From: an uncultured Paraglaciecola sp. | Lineage (GTDB): Bacteria > Pseudomonadota > Gammaproteobacteria > Enterobacterales > Alteromonadaceae | Assembly: GCF_913020055.1 (NCBI RefSeq) | Contig: NZ_CAJWCF010000002.1 | Location: 47,935 to 111,934 of the forward strand | Direction of reading: 5' to 3' | DNA: 64,000 nucleotides | In this document: piece by piece, positions 38,769-47,571 of the stretch | Numbering within the stretch: position 1 is the first letter of the stretch | How the letters are laid out: each line of letters begins with the position of its first letter | Program-made: the position numbers and the translations under genes | Notes under the pieces: generated by a model | The model's input: only the letters and a program-made list of their open reading frames with translations | Told to the model about the DNA's origin: nothing | Database searches by the model: none

Positions 38769-38795
38769 AAAAAAACTCCCCAAAAGGGAGGTTTT
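38769..38795 (-). terminator. Terminator-like hairpin in the pheA leader (possible attenuator)
   Basis: On the minus strand AAAACCTCCC pairs with GGGAGTTTT around loop TTTTG with one mismatch, and is followed by a run of T. It lies 20 bases before the pheA start, downstream of the proposed pheA promoter. It could instead end the upstream response-regulator transcript. Confidence 0.75.
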
Positions 38796-38856
38796 GATAT
38801 CGGTAATGCCTATAAGTTGTATATTAAAATGCTACCTATAAGGATCGATATGTAAG

Positions 38857-38885
38857 AATTTATAAAGCCACTACTTATATGTCAA
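38857..38885 (-). promoter_or_regulatory. pheA: Predicted sigma-70 promoter of pheA
   Basis: On the minus strand TTGACA (38885-38880) is a consensus -35 box, followed after 17 bases by TAAATT (38862-38857); the overlapping TATAAA gives a 15-base spacer. Transcription would start near 38850, leaving a leader of about 100 bases that contains the hairpin. Confidence 0.65.
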
Positions 38886-38948
38886 TGATTTGCTTAAGCA
38901 CAATTTTTTTGATTCTCACGAATAATGAATAACGTCATGTTTTGGCGT

Positions 38949-39749
38949 TCATTGTCCGAGTAAAGATGCCAGCATTTTGCGCACTTCATTCACTTCAAAT
39001 GGCTTGTCACACAAAGCGTTAACACCTGTTTGGTGAATGTTGGCCATATGTAAACTTGAGGTCGATTCACTGGTGACCATAATAATCGGTATATGCGCGG
39101 TTTCGGGATTAAAGCGGATGAATTCAGAGAGTTCTCTGCCATCCATTTCCGGCATATTATAATCGGTTACCACTAAATCAAAGGTATTATCTTTTAATAT
39201 GGTTAATGCTTGAGCGCCATTTTCGGCTTCAAGAATTTTTTGTAACCCTAAACCACTTAACACTCTACGAATGTGATTCCGGGCTAGTTTACTATCATCG
39301 ACTAACAACACTCTAACGTCATGCACATCAAATAGTTCTAGGTCTAATTCATCAGAGTTGATTAAGTCGAGTGACGCCTTTAGTGCTTTTGATAAGTTTT
39401 CAGGAGTAAAAGGTTTAGGTAAAATAGCGGCTACACCTGATTGTTTAAATTCTTCAAGTTTTTCGACTCGGTTTTCGCTAGATATCAGCATAAAAGGAGT
39501 CGAGGCAAGGGTTTCGTTATTTTTTATCTGTTTAATAATGTCTAAGCCGGTGCCGTCTTCGAAGTACATTGCACTAACAATCAAATCAGCGCCATGTTTG
39601 TTTATAGTATCAATGGCTTGTTTGACGCTACCAACAGCCTCGACGTGATTAATATCAGCAGCAGCTAACTGTTTAATTATAATTTTTCGTTGAGTATCAG
39701 AGGGTTCAACTAAGATGATACTAACTTCTGACAAAGAGAGATGCTGCAT
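38949..39749 (-). CDS. Double-receiver response regulator with inactive first receiver
   Basis: The 266-residue cytosolic protein consists of two CheY-like receivers and no output domain. The second (about 142-266) is complete: LLVDDSKLAR, the phospho-Asp in LVVTDYNMPEMDG, the Ser/Thr switch in IMVTSES and the Lys in LCDKPFEV. The first (about 8-128) reads LIVSAMYFEDGTG where the Asp should be, so Ala replaces it and it probably cannot be phosphorylated, although LPKPFTPE keeps the Lys. It may act by protein contact with a kinase or motor. It lies upstream of pheA and downstream of yciH on the same strand; functional links to the partner-switch genes at 40247 are possible. Confidence 0.88.
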   Translation of the reverse strand: MQHLSLSEVSIILVEPSDTQRKIIIKQLAAADINHVEAVGSVKQAIDTINKHGADLIVSAMYFEDGTGLDIIKQIKNNETLASTPFMLISSENRVEKLEEFKQSGVAAILPKPFTPENLSKALKASLDLINSDELDLELFDVHDVRVLLVDDSKLARNHIRRVLSGLGLQKILEAENGAQALTILKDNTFDLVVTDYNMPEMDGRELSEFIRFNPETAHIPIIMVTSESTSSLHMANIHQTGVNALCDKPFEVNEVRKMLASLLGQ

Positions 39750-39780
39750 TGTTATTCCTAATTTGTGTTTCTACTGATTA

Positions 39781-40101
39781 TTAACCACCTGCTAGTTTCA
39801 CATTATGGCCTAGTTGTTCGAGTGTTGCTTTTATTTTATCGCGGTTGTCACCTTGAATTTCAATTACCCCATTTTTTAATGCGCCGCCAGTGCCACACAT
39901 CTTCTTCAATTGACTACATAAGTCCTTTAGTTCTTTTTCAGGTAAATCCACCCCTGTTACCGTTGTCATTCCTTTTCCTTTGCGTCCTTTGGTTTCTCGG
40001 CGGATCCTTACGACACCATCGGTCTTTGCTGGTAATTTAGATTGTTCTTTGTTCTGAATGTGGCCAGTTTGTGTACTGTATACGAGTCTATTTTCACTCA
40101 T
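39781..40101 (-). CDS. yciH: SUI1/eIF1-family translation factor YciH
   Basis: YciH is a bacterial homologue of eIF1 thought to affect fidelity of start-codon choice under stress. The 106 residues start MSENRLVYSTQTG and carry the SUI1 core VRIRRETKGRKGKGMTTVTG, LCSQLKKMCGTGGALKNGVI and EIQGDNRDKIKATLEQLGHN. The ATG at 40101 matches the usual family start; an ATG at 40116 would add five residues. It lies 30 bases upstream of the response-regulator gene and may share its transcript. Confidence 0.93.
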   Translation of the reverse strand: MSENRLVYSTQTGHIQNKEQSKLPAKTDGVVRIRRETKGRKGKGMTTVTGVDLPEKELKDLCSQLKKMCGTGGALKNGVIEIQGDNRDKIKATLEQLGHNVKLAGG

Positions 40102-40246
40102 TTTATTGTGAACCATATTAATGCTGTGCGGACGTGGATTAACATTCTAATAAAAAAATGAGATTCTTTGTAGGCAATACTGTAAAACTATTATTTAATA
40201 GCATTGGATCACTTTAATACTATTTTTTGTCTAATAGGGGAGATAC

Positions 40247-40552
40247 ATGAGTTTAGATAGAGAGTTTTCAGAAGATGGTAAAGAGTTAACTATCTTTTTA
40301 GAAGAAAAATTCGATTTTGGTAAAGTTCAAGATTTTCGCCTAGCTTATACGGAAGGTAACGATGGGGTAAGTAGTATCGTTATCAATTTACAAAAAACTG
40401 AATACATGGATAGCTCTGCTTTAGGTATGTTGCTTAATATGCAGAAAAGTTTACGTGACTCAGTTCAATCATTCAAAATTACTCATTGTCGTCCGCAAGT
40501 TTTGAAAATTTTGCAGATTGCCCACTTCGGCAAAAAATTCGACATTGCATAG
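40247..40552 (+). CDS. STAS-domain anti-sigma factor antagonist (CrsA/HsbA type)
   Basis: The 101-residue single-domain STAS protein ends its second strand with VINLQKTEYMDSSALGMLLN, where DSSALG is the conserved phospho-Ser site. It is followed 18 bases later by a receiver-phosphatase-kinase protein able to phosphorylate and dephosphorylate such a site. The pair matches the CrsA-CrsR partner switch of Shewanella, which controls RpoS, and HsbA-HsbR of Pseudomonas, which affects FlgM and c-di-GMP signalling. Which target applies here cannot be told from the sequence. The ATG at 40247 follows GGGGAGA. Confidence 0.9.
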   Translation: MSLDREFSEDGKELTIFLEEKFDFGKVQDFRLAYTEGNDGVSSIVINLQKTEYMDSSALGMLLNMQKSLRDSVQSFKITHCRPQVLKILQIAHFGKKFDIA

Positions 40553-40570
40553 CCTGTTGTGTAATTGATC

Positions 40571-42217
40571 ATGCGTATTTTAGTTGTAGATGACGACACG
40601 CTTAATCGCTTTTTGCTAGTACATATGCTTGAACAACAAGGGTATACGGATACTTTTGAAGCCGAGGATGGTGTTGTTGCTATTGAATTGGCCAAACGTA
40701 TTGAACCAGATCTTGTGTTGCTCGACGTAATTATGCCAGAGATGGATGGTTACGAAGTAGCAACAATGCTAAAAAAAATGGCTGGGGACATCTATTTGCC
40801 CGTTATTTTTATTACTGCCCTTGAAGATGAAAAATCACTCGCTAGATGTTTAGAAGTAGGCGGTGATGACTTTGTTAGTAAACCTTTTGATAAAGTGATT
40901 TTAGCCGCAAAAATTCGTGCCCATGCTCGCACAAGATTATTGAGTAAAAAAGCTTACGAGCAGAATAAACAACTTTCTTTTTATCGTAACGCTGTAGAGC
41001 GTGAGCATAAAATTGTTGAACATATATTTACTAATGCCTTGTCTGTTGATAAATCCTTTACTCGATACCTCGACTATTGCCTAAATCCCGCTAGTGATTT
41101 TAATGGTGACTTGTTTTTAGCAAGTGCTAGCCCTACAGGTGGTATGTATTTTTTAATTGGTGATTTTACTGGCCATGGATTAGCATCGGCAATCGGCGCT
41201 CTGCCTGTTTCTCAAGCTTTTCAAGCGATGTCGAAAAAAGGGCTTTCATTAATGGAAATGGCTGAAACCATTAACCAAACTCTGCTGATGTTACTTCCAG
41301 ATGATATGTTTTTTGCTGCAGCCATTGTAGAAATCAACAATACGGGTAAACAAATAGATGTATGGAATGGCGGAATGCCTAGCCTGTTATTACAAGATCC
41401 CAGTGGGAAAATAGTCAAACGATTTGCATCAAGACATATGTCTCTAGGAATACTAGAAAACCACGAATTTGCTTCTGAAGTTGAACGTTATGAAATGCAG
41501 TTTGGTAACAGGTTGGTGGCGTTTAGTGATGGTGTGGTCGAACTAGAAAATGAACAAAATGAAATGCTGGGTGATGAGGGCATCGAAAAGTGGCTAAACG
41601 ATCAGCCGGACATCAATGTTGAAGGATTTCTCAGTAATGCCACAAAATATCTCGGATCTAAGCAACGCAATGATGATATCACTGTTGTTATTTTTACCAG
41701 TCAGCCCTTGGAACCAGTTGTAAATAAAGGCATTGCTTCTAAGGTGCCTCTTAAAATTGTGGTTGAGTTAGATGCAAAGCATATTAAATCTGCGGATCCT
41801 ATTGTTGATTTGGTCAGTGTCGTGACTAACCAATTAGGCCTATATGGCATTCACTCTGAACTCTTTACGGTATTAAGTGAGTTATATAATAATGCACTAG
41901 AGCATGGTGTGTTAGAGCTTGATTCAACGTTAAAGCAATCTGATGATGGTTTTTTTGCGTACTTTACATTGCGTGAAGAAAAACTTTCAGCCTTAGAGAG
42001 TGCCAGCATTGTTATTTCTGCTGAGTACCGTCCTGACGAAAATGCTTTATCAATTAGAATCAAAGACTCGGGTACAGGATTTAAACAAGACTATATGTCA
42101 AAACTTGAAAATGTTGAAAAAAGTTATGGCCGGGGAATTTCCTTAGTGAAAGAGCTTTGTGAATCGGTTGAGTATACGAATAAAGGTAATACTGTCGATG
42201 TTGTGTTTAAAATTTAA
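40571..42217 (+). CDS. Receiver-PP2C phosphatase-kinase partner-switch regulator (CrsR/HsbR type)
   Basis: The 548-residue cytosolic protein has three domains. A receiver (about 1-120) carries ILVVDDDTLNRF, the phospho-Asp in LVLLDVIMPEMDGY and FVSKPFDK. A SpoIIE-type PP2C phosphatase (about 165-375) carries FNGDLFLASASPTGGMYFLI, GDFTGHGLASAIGALP and NDDITVVIF. A C-terminal HATPase/anti-sigma kinase (about 405-548) carries ELYNNALEHGVLE, IKDSGTGFK and GRGISLVKELC. The receiver should gate phosphatase or kinase activity on the neighbouring STAS protein and thereby release or capture a sigma factor. The ATG at 40571 is preferred over a TTG six bases earlier. Confidence 0.9.
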   Translation: MRILVVDDDTLNRFLLVHMLEQQGYTDTFEAEDGVVAIELAKRIEPDLVLLDVIMPEMDGYEVATMLKKMAGDIYLPVIFITALEDEKSLARCLEVGGDDFVSKPFDKVILAAKIRAHARTRLLSKKAYEQNKQLSFYRNAVEREHKIVEHIFTNALSVDKSFTRYLDYCLNPASDFNGDLFLASASPTGGMYFLIGDFTGHGLASAIGALPVSQAFQAMSKKGLSLMEMAETINQTLLMLLPDDMFFAAAIVEINNTGKQIDVWNGGMPSLLLQDPSGKIVKRFASRHMSLGILENHEFASEVERYEMQFGNRLVAFSDGVVELENEQNEMLGDEGIEKWLNDQPDINVEGFLSNATKYLGSKQRNDDITVVIFTSQPLEPVVNKGIASKVPLKIVVELDAKHIKSADPIVDLVSVVTNQLGLYGIHSELFTVLSELYNNALEHGVLELDSTLKQSDDGFFAYFTLREEKLSALESASIVISAEYRPDENALSIRIKDSGTGFKQDYMSKLENVEKSYGRGISLVKELCESVEYTNKGNTVDVVFKI

Positions 42218-42233
42218 CTAGAGGAAAAGAGCG

Positions 42234-42683
42234 TTGTCGGAAATCATTATTCGAGTAGCAAAGCAAGCTGATGTATCAGCATTGGTTAAGTTTAATCAAC
42301 TCATGGCGTGGGAAACTGAACAAAAAAAATTAGATGAAGACATCTTGTCTAAGGGAGTGTTGGCATTAATTAACGATGAAAACAAAGGTTTCTATTTGGT
42401 TGCTGAGAAAAATAGCCAAGTGCTAGGTAGTTTAATGGTCACCACCGAATGGAGCGATTGGCGCAATGGTGTTTTTTGGTGGGTGCAGAGCGTTTATATT
42501 TCTCCAGATTTTCGACGCCAAGGGATTTATGCTCAGCTATATGCCCAAGTCAAAACGTTAGCAGATCAGCAACCGAATGTGTGTGGTTTTAGGTTATACG
42601 TAGAGACAGAAAACATTATCGCGCAAAAAACCTATGAATCATTAGGTATGCAACAAAGTCATTATTTAATGTACGAAGAATAA
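42234..42683 (+). CDS. GNAT-family N-acetyltransferase
   Basis: The 149-residue acetyltransferase uses acetyl-CoA; the acceptor is unknown. The core motif A is VQSVYISPDFRRQGIYAQLY (R/Q-x-x-G-x pyrophosphate loop), followed by FRLYVETENIIAQKTYESLG, a typical GNAT closing segment. The start is a TTG at 42234 behind GAGG at 42221-42224. It lies 16 bases after the partner-switch regulator and may belong to that transcript. Confidence 0.87.
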   Translation: MSEIIIRVAKQADVSALVKFNQLMAWETEQKKLDEDILSKGVLALINDENKGFYLVAEKNSQVLGSLMVTTEWSDWRNGVFWWVQSVYISPDFRRQGIYAQLYAQVKTLADQQPNVCGFRLYVETENIIAQKTYESLGMQQSHYLMYEE

Positions 42684-42689
42684 ATTGAT

Positions 42690-42708
42690 ATTGAGAATAG
42701 TTCTCAAT
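42690..42708 (+). promoter_or_regulatory. Fur box upstream of the iron transporter
   Basis: ATTGAGAA-TAG-TTCTCAAT is a perfect 8-3-8 palindrome that fits the gammaproteobacterial Fur consensus (AATGAGAATNATTCTCATT) closely. It lies 50 bases before the substrate-binding protein start, so iron-replete Fur should repress the operon. Confidence 0.8.
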
Positions 42709-42758
42709 TAGATTAACATCCAAATTCTAGTCTTGCCTTTAGAAATTAGGAATACCCC

Positions 42759-43772
42759 TTGAAAAACATCATCTCCTGTCTGTTTGTTATCACGATTATG
42801 TTGTCTCCTTACGTTGCTGCTGAGCAGGTTAATTTGTATTCGGCGCGCAAAGAAGCACTTATTAAACCTTTACTGGATAAATTTACTCAGCAAACGGGTA
42901 TCTCAGTCAATTTGGTGACAGGCAAGGCGGATAACCTAATTACCCGGTTAAAAAGTGAAGGTAAATATAGCCCCGCGGATTTGTTATTAACAACAGATGT
43001 TGGACGATTATACAGAGCCAAGCAGCAAGGTTTGACCCAGGAAATTTCAGTTTCTGAAGCTATTACAAAATTGCCGATGAATTTTCGTGATGAGCAAGGC
43101 CATTGGTTGGGACTGTCATTGCGCGCTCGCCCTTTGATGGTGGCAGTTGATAGAGTCAATGTACAAGATGTTGCCAACTTAGAAGATTTAGTTAATCCAC
43201 AGTGGAAAGGTAAAGTGTGTATTCGTAGTTCGAGTAACATTTATAATCAATCTATGGTTGCTTCCTTAATTGCTCAGCAGGGTGAATCTGCTACAGAGCA
43301 GTGGATCACGGGGTTGGTTAAGAACTTTGCTCGCCCCCCACAAGGTGGGGACCGAGACCAAATTAAAGCCGTTGCGGCTGGTTTATGTGATGTGGCTATC
43401 GCTAATACTTATTATCTTGCCGGCATGTTGAGTTCTGACGATGAAACAACCCAACAACAAGCTAAAAAAGTAAGGGTTATTTGGCCAAATCAAGCCGACC
43501 GAGGTGCACACATCAATATATCTGGCGTGGCGTTAGCGAAAAATGCGCCTAACAAAGCAGCGGCAGTTAAGTTAATCGATTTCTTACTCAGTGAAGAGTC
43601 TCAATTGTGGTATGCCAAAACCAACCATGAGTATCCTGTTTTAGCCGGCATTCCATGGAGTGAATTACTACAGTCATTTGGTACCTTCAAAACGGAACAA
43701 GTTCAACTCGGAAAACTCGGTGAGTTGAATGCTGCTGCAGTTCAACTGATGGATCGTGCAGGATGGAAGTAA
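42759..43772 (+). CDS. Ferric iron ABC transporter, periplasmic binding protein (FbpA/FutA type)
   Basis: This secreted protein captures Fe3+ in the periplasm. The 337 residues begin with a signal peptide (about 1-21, cut after SPYVAA), then EQVNLYSARKEALIKPLLDK, the family opening. LLTTDVGRLYRAKQQGL, MNFRDEQGHWLGLSLRARPL and ANTYYLAGML with paired tyrosines follow; the tyrosines are typical Fe3+ ligands. The start is a TTG at 42759 behind TTAGGA. It is the first gene of a three-gene importer downstream of a Fur box. Confidence 0.92.
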   Translation: MKNIISCLFVITIMLSPYVAAEQVNLYSARKEALIKPLLDKFTQQTGISVNLVTGKADNLITRLKSEGKYSPADLLLTTDVGRLYRAKQQGLTQEISVSEAITKLPMNFRDEQGHWLGLSLRARPLMVAVDRVNVQDVANLEDLVNPQWKGKVCIRSSSNIYNQSMVASLIAQQGESATEQWITGLVKNFARPPQGGDRDQIKAVAAGLCDVAIANTYYLAGMLSSDDETTQQQAKKVRVIWPNQADRGAHINISGVALAKNAPNKAAAVKLIDFLLSEESQLWYAKTNHEYPVLAGIPWSELLQSFGTFKTEQVQLGKLGELNAAAVQLMDRAGWK

Positions 43773-43815
43773 TTGAACAAAAATATTCTCTGATTGAAAT
43801 TAAGTAAGTTTTTTT

Positions 43816-45480
43816 ATGAAGCAAATCAACTGGTTAAAGAACTGGTTCAATGTTTGGTTTGTAGGTATCGCATTTGGCTGTTTTATTCTTGCTGCGCCAA
43901 TAGGCTTAGTTTTTGTTAGCGTTTTTTTTCCGCAAACTGAAATATGGCAACATTTATATTCAACTGTTTTATCTGATTATATTGTTAATTCCCTAATCCT
44001 AGCTTTTGGTGTCGGCGCTATAGTCATAGTGATAGGTACTGTTTTAGCCTGGTGTATTGCTAGGTACGAGTTTGCCGGACGTAAACAGTTGCAATGGTTG
44101 ATACTTTTACCCATGGCGATGCCGGCCTATATAATTGCCTATACCTATACTGGTTTGTTGGACTTTTCAGGTCCATTACAATCCTTGTTACGGGAGACAT
44201 TTAACTGGCAATATGGGGATTATTATTTTCCTGAAATTCGCTCGTTGCCTGGCGCTATTGTTATGTTGTCCTTGGTGCTTTACCCCTACGTTTATATGTT
44301 AGCCAGAACTGCTTTTAGTGAGCAGCCAGCAAGTCTTGAAGAAGTATCACGAAGTTTAGGTGTGTCTCCCAGTAAACACTTATTTAAAGTTGTATTACCC
44401 TTAGCTCGTCCCGCCATTCTAATGGGGGCAGCGTTAGCAATGATGGAAGCGTTTGCGGATTATGGCACGGTACAATATTTTGGATTGAGTACTTTTACTA
44501 CGGGTATTTTTAGAACGTGGTTTGGTTTAGGTAATGGTCTTGCTGCTGCGCAATTGGCGGCAATGTTAACCAGTTTTGTGGTGTTGTTATTGATCCTTGA
44601 ATATCTATCGAGGCGTAAAATCCGCTACTATTTTCAAGGACAAAGAGCACAACAAGTCAGCAGACAAAAGCTAGTCGGTAGAAAAGCATTTTGGGTGCCC
44701 TTTATTTGTGTGATACCTGTCTTTTTTGGTTTCATTTTGCCCGTTCTTCAATTGTTTACCTGGGCGTTAAAAACCTACTCTAAAAAGCTTACCAGTGAGT
44801 TTTGGTTATTGTTGTGGAATAGTTTTTATTTGGCCGCCATCGCTGCGATTACTGCGGTAATTTTGGCGCTTCTTTTTGCATACGGAAAACGCCTAAATCC
44901 GATTAAACCGATTAAACTTTTAGTTGGTATTGTTAACCTAGGATATGCAGTACCCGGCACAGTAATCGCTATAGGTGCAATGATTTCGTTGAGTTGGTTC
45001 GATATAAAGCTCAATGTGTTAACTGAAAATTGGTTTGACGTAAGTGTTGGTTTAGTCTTTTCAGGCTCATTATTTGCGCTTATTTTAGTATACAGTAGTC
45101 GTTTTTTAGCCGTAGCTATGCATAACATTGATACAGGTTTGGCAAGAGTCAAACCTAGTATGGACGATGCTGCACGTTCTTTAGGTTATAAACCTTTGCA
45201 AATTCTCAGAACTATTCATGTGCCACTGATGAAAACCAGCGTGTTGAGTGCCTTATTGTTGGTGTTTGTAGATGTTTTGAAAGAGCTCCCCGCTACTTTG
45301 ATTTTAAGGCCGTTTAATTTTAATACCTTGGCAGTTAGAGCATTTGAACTTGCTTCAGACGAACGTTTAATGGACGCTGCGTTACCCGCTTTAGCGATTG
45401 TCAGTGTGGGTATATTACCTGTTATTTTGTTGACTATGCTGATGGATAAGCCCAGCCAACATAGTACACAAGTCAAATAA
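43816..45480 (+). CDS. Ferric iron ABC transporter, fused permease (FbpB/SfuB type)
   Basis: The 554-residue inner-membrane permease has two homologous halves of about six helices each, as is typical for FbpB. Each half carries an EAA loop that docks the ATPase: SLEEVSRSLGVSPSKHLFKV (about 174) and SMDDAARSLGYKPLQILRTI (about 450). Hydrophobic segments include IVNSLILAFGVGAIVIVIGT and FYLAAIAAITAVILALLFAY. It starts 43 bases after the binding-protein gene and ends 7 bases before the ATPase gene. Confidence 0.93.
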   Translation: MKQINWLKNWFNVWFVGIAFGCFILAAPIGLVFVSVFFPQTEIWQHLYSTVLSDYIVNSLILAFGVGAIVIVIGTVLAWCIARYEFAGRKQLQWLILLPMAMPAYIIAYTYTGLLDFSGPLQSLLRETFNWQYGDYYFPEIRSLPGAIVMLSLVLYPYVYMLARTAFSEQPASLEEVSRSLGVSPSKHLFKVVLPLARPAILMGAALAMMEAFADYGTVQYFGLSTFTTGIFRTWFGLGNGLAAAQLAAMLTSFVVLLLILEYLSRRKIRYYFQGQRAQQVSRQKLVGRKAFWVPFICVIPVFFGFILPVLQLFTWALKTYSKKLTSEFWLLLWNSFYLAAIAAITAVILALLFAYGKRLNPIKPIKLLVGIVNLGYAVPGTVIAIGAMISLSWFDIKLNVLTENWFDVSVGLVFSGSLFALILVYSSRFLAVAMHNIDTGLARVKPSMDDAARSLGYKPLQILRTIHVPLMKTSVLSALLLVFVDVLKELPATLILRPFNFNTLAVRAFELASDERLMDAALPALAIVSVGILPVILLTMLMDKPSQHSTQVK

Positions 45481-45487
45481 GGCGCTT

Positions 45488-46540
45488 ATGTTAAGTCTGA
45501 ATAAAGTATCTGTTGGTTACCAAAACGTAAAAGCCGTAGATGACGTTTCTTTTGAATTATCTGTTGGACAGATAGGTTGTTTATTGGGCCCATCTGGATG
45601 CGGTAAAACCTCAGTATTACGGGCTATTGCAGGTTTTGAAAAGTTAACAGAAGGACAAATTAGTTTACGTGATAAGTTGGTTGGCGCTAAAAATAATCAC
45701 CTAGAACCCGAAAAACGCCACGTAGCGGTGGTGTTTCAAGACTACGCTTTGTTTCCCCATTTAACGGTTGCACAAAATATTGCTTTTGGATTACATGGGC
45801 AAAACAGTACACAAAAACACCAGCGCGTAATGGAGCTACTGAACTTAGTGGGGTTGCCAGGGTATGGCAACAGATATCCCCATGAACTTTCAGGTGGTCA
45901 ACAACAACGGGTAGCACTAGCTAGAGCTATGGCTGCTAAACCTGACTTACTGTTGCTAGATGAGCCTTTTTCCAGTTTGGATGCAGAGTTAAGGTATGAG
46001 CTTGCTAAAGATTTGCGGGCAATTTTGAAACACGAAAATACCACTGCTCTTATGGTGACTCATGATCAACATGAGGCATTTGCTATGGCTGATGTGATTG
46101 GTGTCATGAACAAAGGGCGGTTAATGCAATGGACAGACGCTTATACACTTTATCATCGTCCAGCAAGCCGCTTTGTTGCAGCCTTTGTTGGTGATGGCGT
46201 ATTTTTGTCTGCAACGATAGATAACAATAATAAGATGAATTGTGCATTAGGCGTTTTTCCGATTAACCCTGAGAGTGGATTTAAGCAAGGTGACAAGGTT
46301 GTATTTTTGGTTCGTCCAGATGACATTATTCATGATGATGAAAGTGAAACCCTAGCAAAAATTGTAGATAGATCGTTTCAAGGATCACACATTTTGTACC
46401 AACTAGAATTGCAACATGTTGGTCATGCTCGAGTATTGTGTTTGGCTCTTAGTCATCATGATCACCAATTGGGTGAACTAATTGGTATTCGTTTAGATTT
46501 AGAACATCTGATTGTGTTTGCAGATAACGGAAGTGATTAA
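45488..46540 (+). CDS. Ferric iron ABC transporter, ATP-binding protein (FbpC type)
   Basis: The 350-residue ATPase powers the importer. Walker A is GPSGCGKTS (about 36-44), the Q-loop is in VVFQDYALFPHLTV, the signature is HELSGGQQQRVALARAMA, Walker B is LLLLDEPFSSLDAE and the switch His is in MVTHDQHEAF. A C-terminal TOBE-like regulatory part (about 245-345) includes VVFLVRPDDIIHDD. The stop TAA shares its last base with the next ATG, so the oxidoreductase downstream is coupled to the transporter. Confidence 0.94.
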   Translation: MLSLNKVSVGYQNVKAVDDVSFELSVGQIGCLLGPSGCGKTSVLRAIAGFEKLTEGQISLRDKLVGAKNNHLEPEKRHVAVVFQDYALFPHLTVAQNIAFGLHGQNSTQKHQRVMELLNLVGLPGYGNRYPHELSGGQQQRVALARAMAAKPDLLLLDEPFSSLDAELRYELAKDLRAILKHENTTALMVTHDQHEAFAMADVIGVMNKGRLMQWTDAYTLYHRPASRFVAAFVGDGVFLSATIDNNNKMNCALGVFPINPESGFKQGDKVVFLVRPDDIIHDDESETLAKIVDRSFQGSHILYQLELQHVGHARVLCLALSHHDHQLGELIGIRLDLEHLIVFADNGSD

Positions 46541-47565
46541 TGAAAATAGCGGTCATTGGTGCAGGCGTTACTGGTTGTTTGTTGGCAAACTCTCTGAGCT
46601 CAACAGGAATGGATGTCAGTATTTTTGAAAAATCTCGCGGCTGTGGTGGACGCGCCAGTACCAAACAGACCTCGTGGGGGCAGTGTGATTTAGGCGCAAC
46701 TATTGTGCCGGCCCAAAAAGCCGACTTTATCAAGTTTATGCAAAGTTTGTGTGATAAAAATATTGCGAGTAAATGGCCTGAAAATGTATTTCTGTCGAAG
46801 CAAAATCCAGGCGTTACCCAAGCATTAGAAAAGTATGTGGGTGATAGGCAGTATTACGTTTTTAATCACAAAATGAATGCTGCGTGTCGCCATTGGATAC
46901 AAAACGCCAACTTAAACACCAGCAGCTTAATTAGCCAAGTTCGTTATCTTGTTGGTAAGGGCTGGCAATTAAAATCAAACGATATATGGCAGCCAGAGTG
47001 GTTTGATAAAGTAGTTTTGACAACTCCTTGGCCCCAAAGTCAGGTATTAATTGAGAAGTCCGAGTTGCCGTTAAAACAGTCCGACTTTTCTCAGTCTTGG
47101 ACAAGTTGTTGGTCGATCGCCTTAAAATTGGAGCAATTGGTCGCGAATGACGTTGATTTAGTTTATCTAAAGGATCAGTCTATACAGACTCTAGTGCGAG
47201 ATTCTAACAAACCACTTCGACCTCAAGTTATCAGATTAGAAGAAGCGAGTAAAAGCGAAATTTGGGTGGTGCAGCTGGCTAATAAGTGCTCGGATGATTT
47301 AGGTAAACTAGGCAAAGAAAAGGCAATATCTATTGCAATTAAAGGGCTTTGTGAATTGTTCGATTTACCTTATGAATCAATATCGAATCATTATGCTCAT
47401 TATTGGAGATATGCTAGGCCCAGTCCGGGGCAAAAACCATTGGGTATATTGAGTCTGCCTGCCGAGGGAATTTATGTCGGAGGTGATTGGAGTTTTGGGC
47501 CTTCTATTGAATCTGCATATGAAGCGGCTCTAGCGCTAAGTCAGGCAATTACAACGGGTGAGTAA
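46540..47565 (+). CDS. FAD-dependent amine-oxidase-like (renalase-like) oxidoreductase
   Basis: The 341-residue flavoprotein opens with the dinucleotide loop KIAVIGAGVTGCLLANSLSS and FEKSRGCGGRASTKQT, the renalase/amine oxidase start, and closes with the FAD-contacting GIYVGGDWSFGPSIESAYEA. The substrate is unknown; bacterial renalases oxidise aberrant dihydro-NAD(P) forms, but that role is only inferred. It overlaps the FbpC-type gene by one base and precedes a TerB-like gene by six bases, so it is probably also under Fur control. Confidence 0.85.
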   Translation: MKIAVIGAGVTGCLLANSLSSTGMDVSIFEKSRGCGGRASTKQTSWGQCDLGATIVPAQKADFIKFMQSLCDKNIASKWPENVFLSKQNPGVTQALEKYVGDRQYYVFNHKMNAACRHWIQNANLNTSSLISQVRYLVGKGWQLKSNDIWQPEWFDKVVLTTPWPQSQVLIEKSELPLKQSDFSQSWTSCWSIALKLEQLVANDVDLVYLKDQSIQTLVRDSNKPLRPQVIRLEEASKSEIWVVQLANKCSDDLGKLGKEKAISIAIKGLCELFDLPYESISNHYAHYWRYARPSPGQKPLGILSLPAEGIYVGGDWSFGPSIESAYEAALALSQAITTGE

Positions 47566-47571
47566 AGTACA

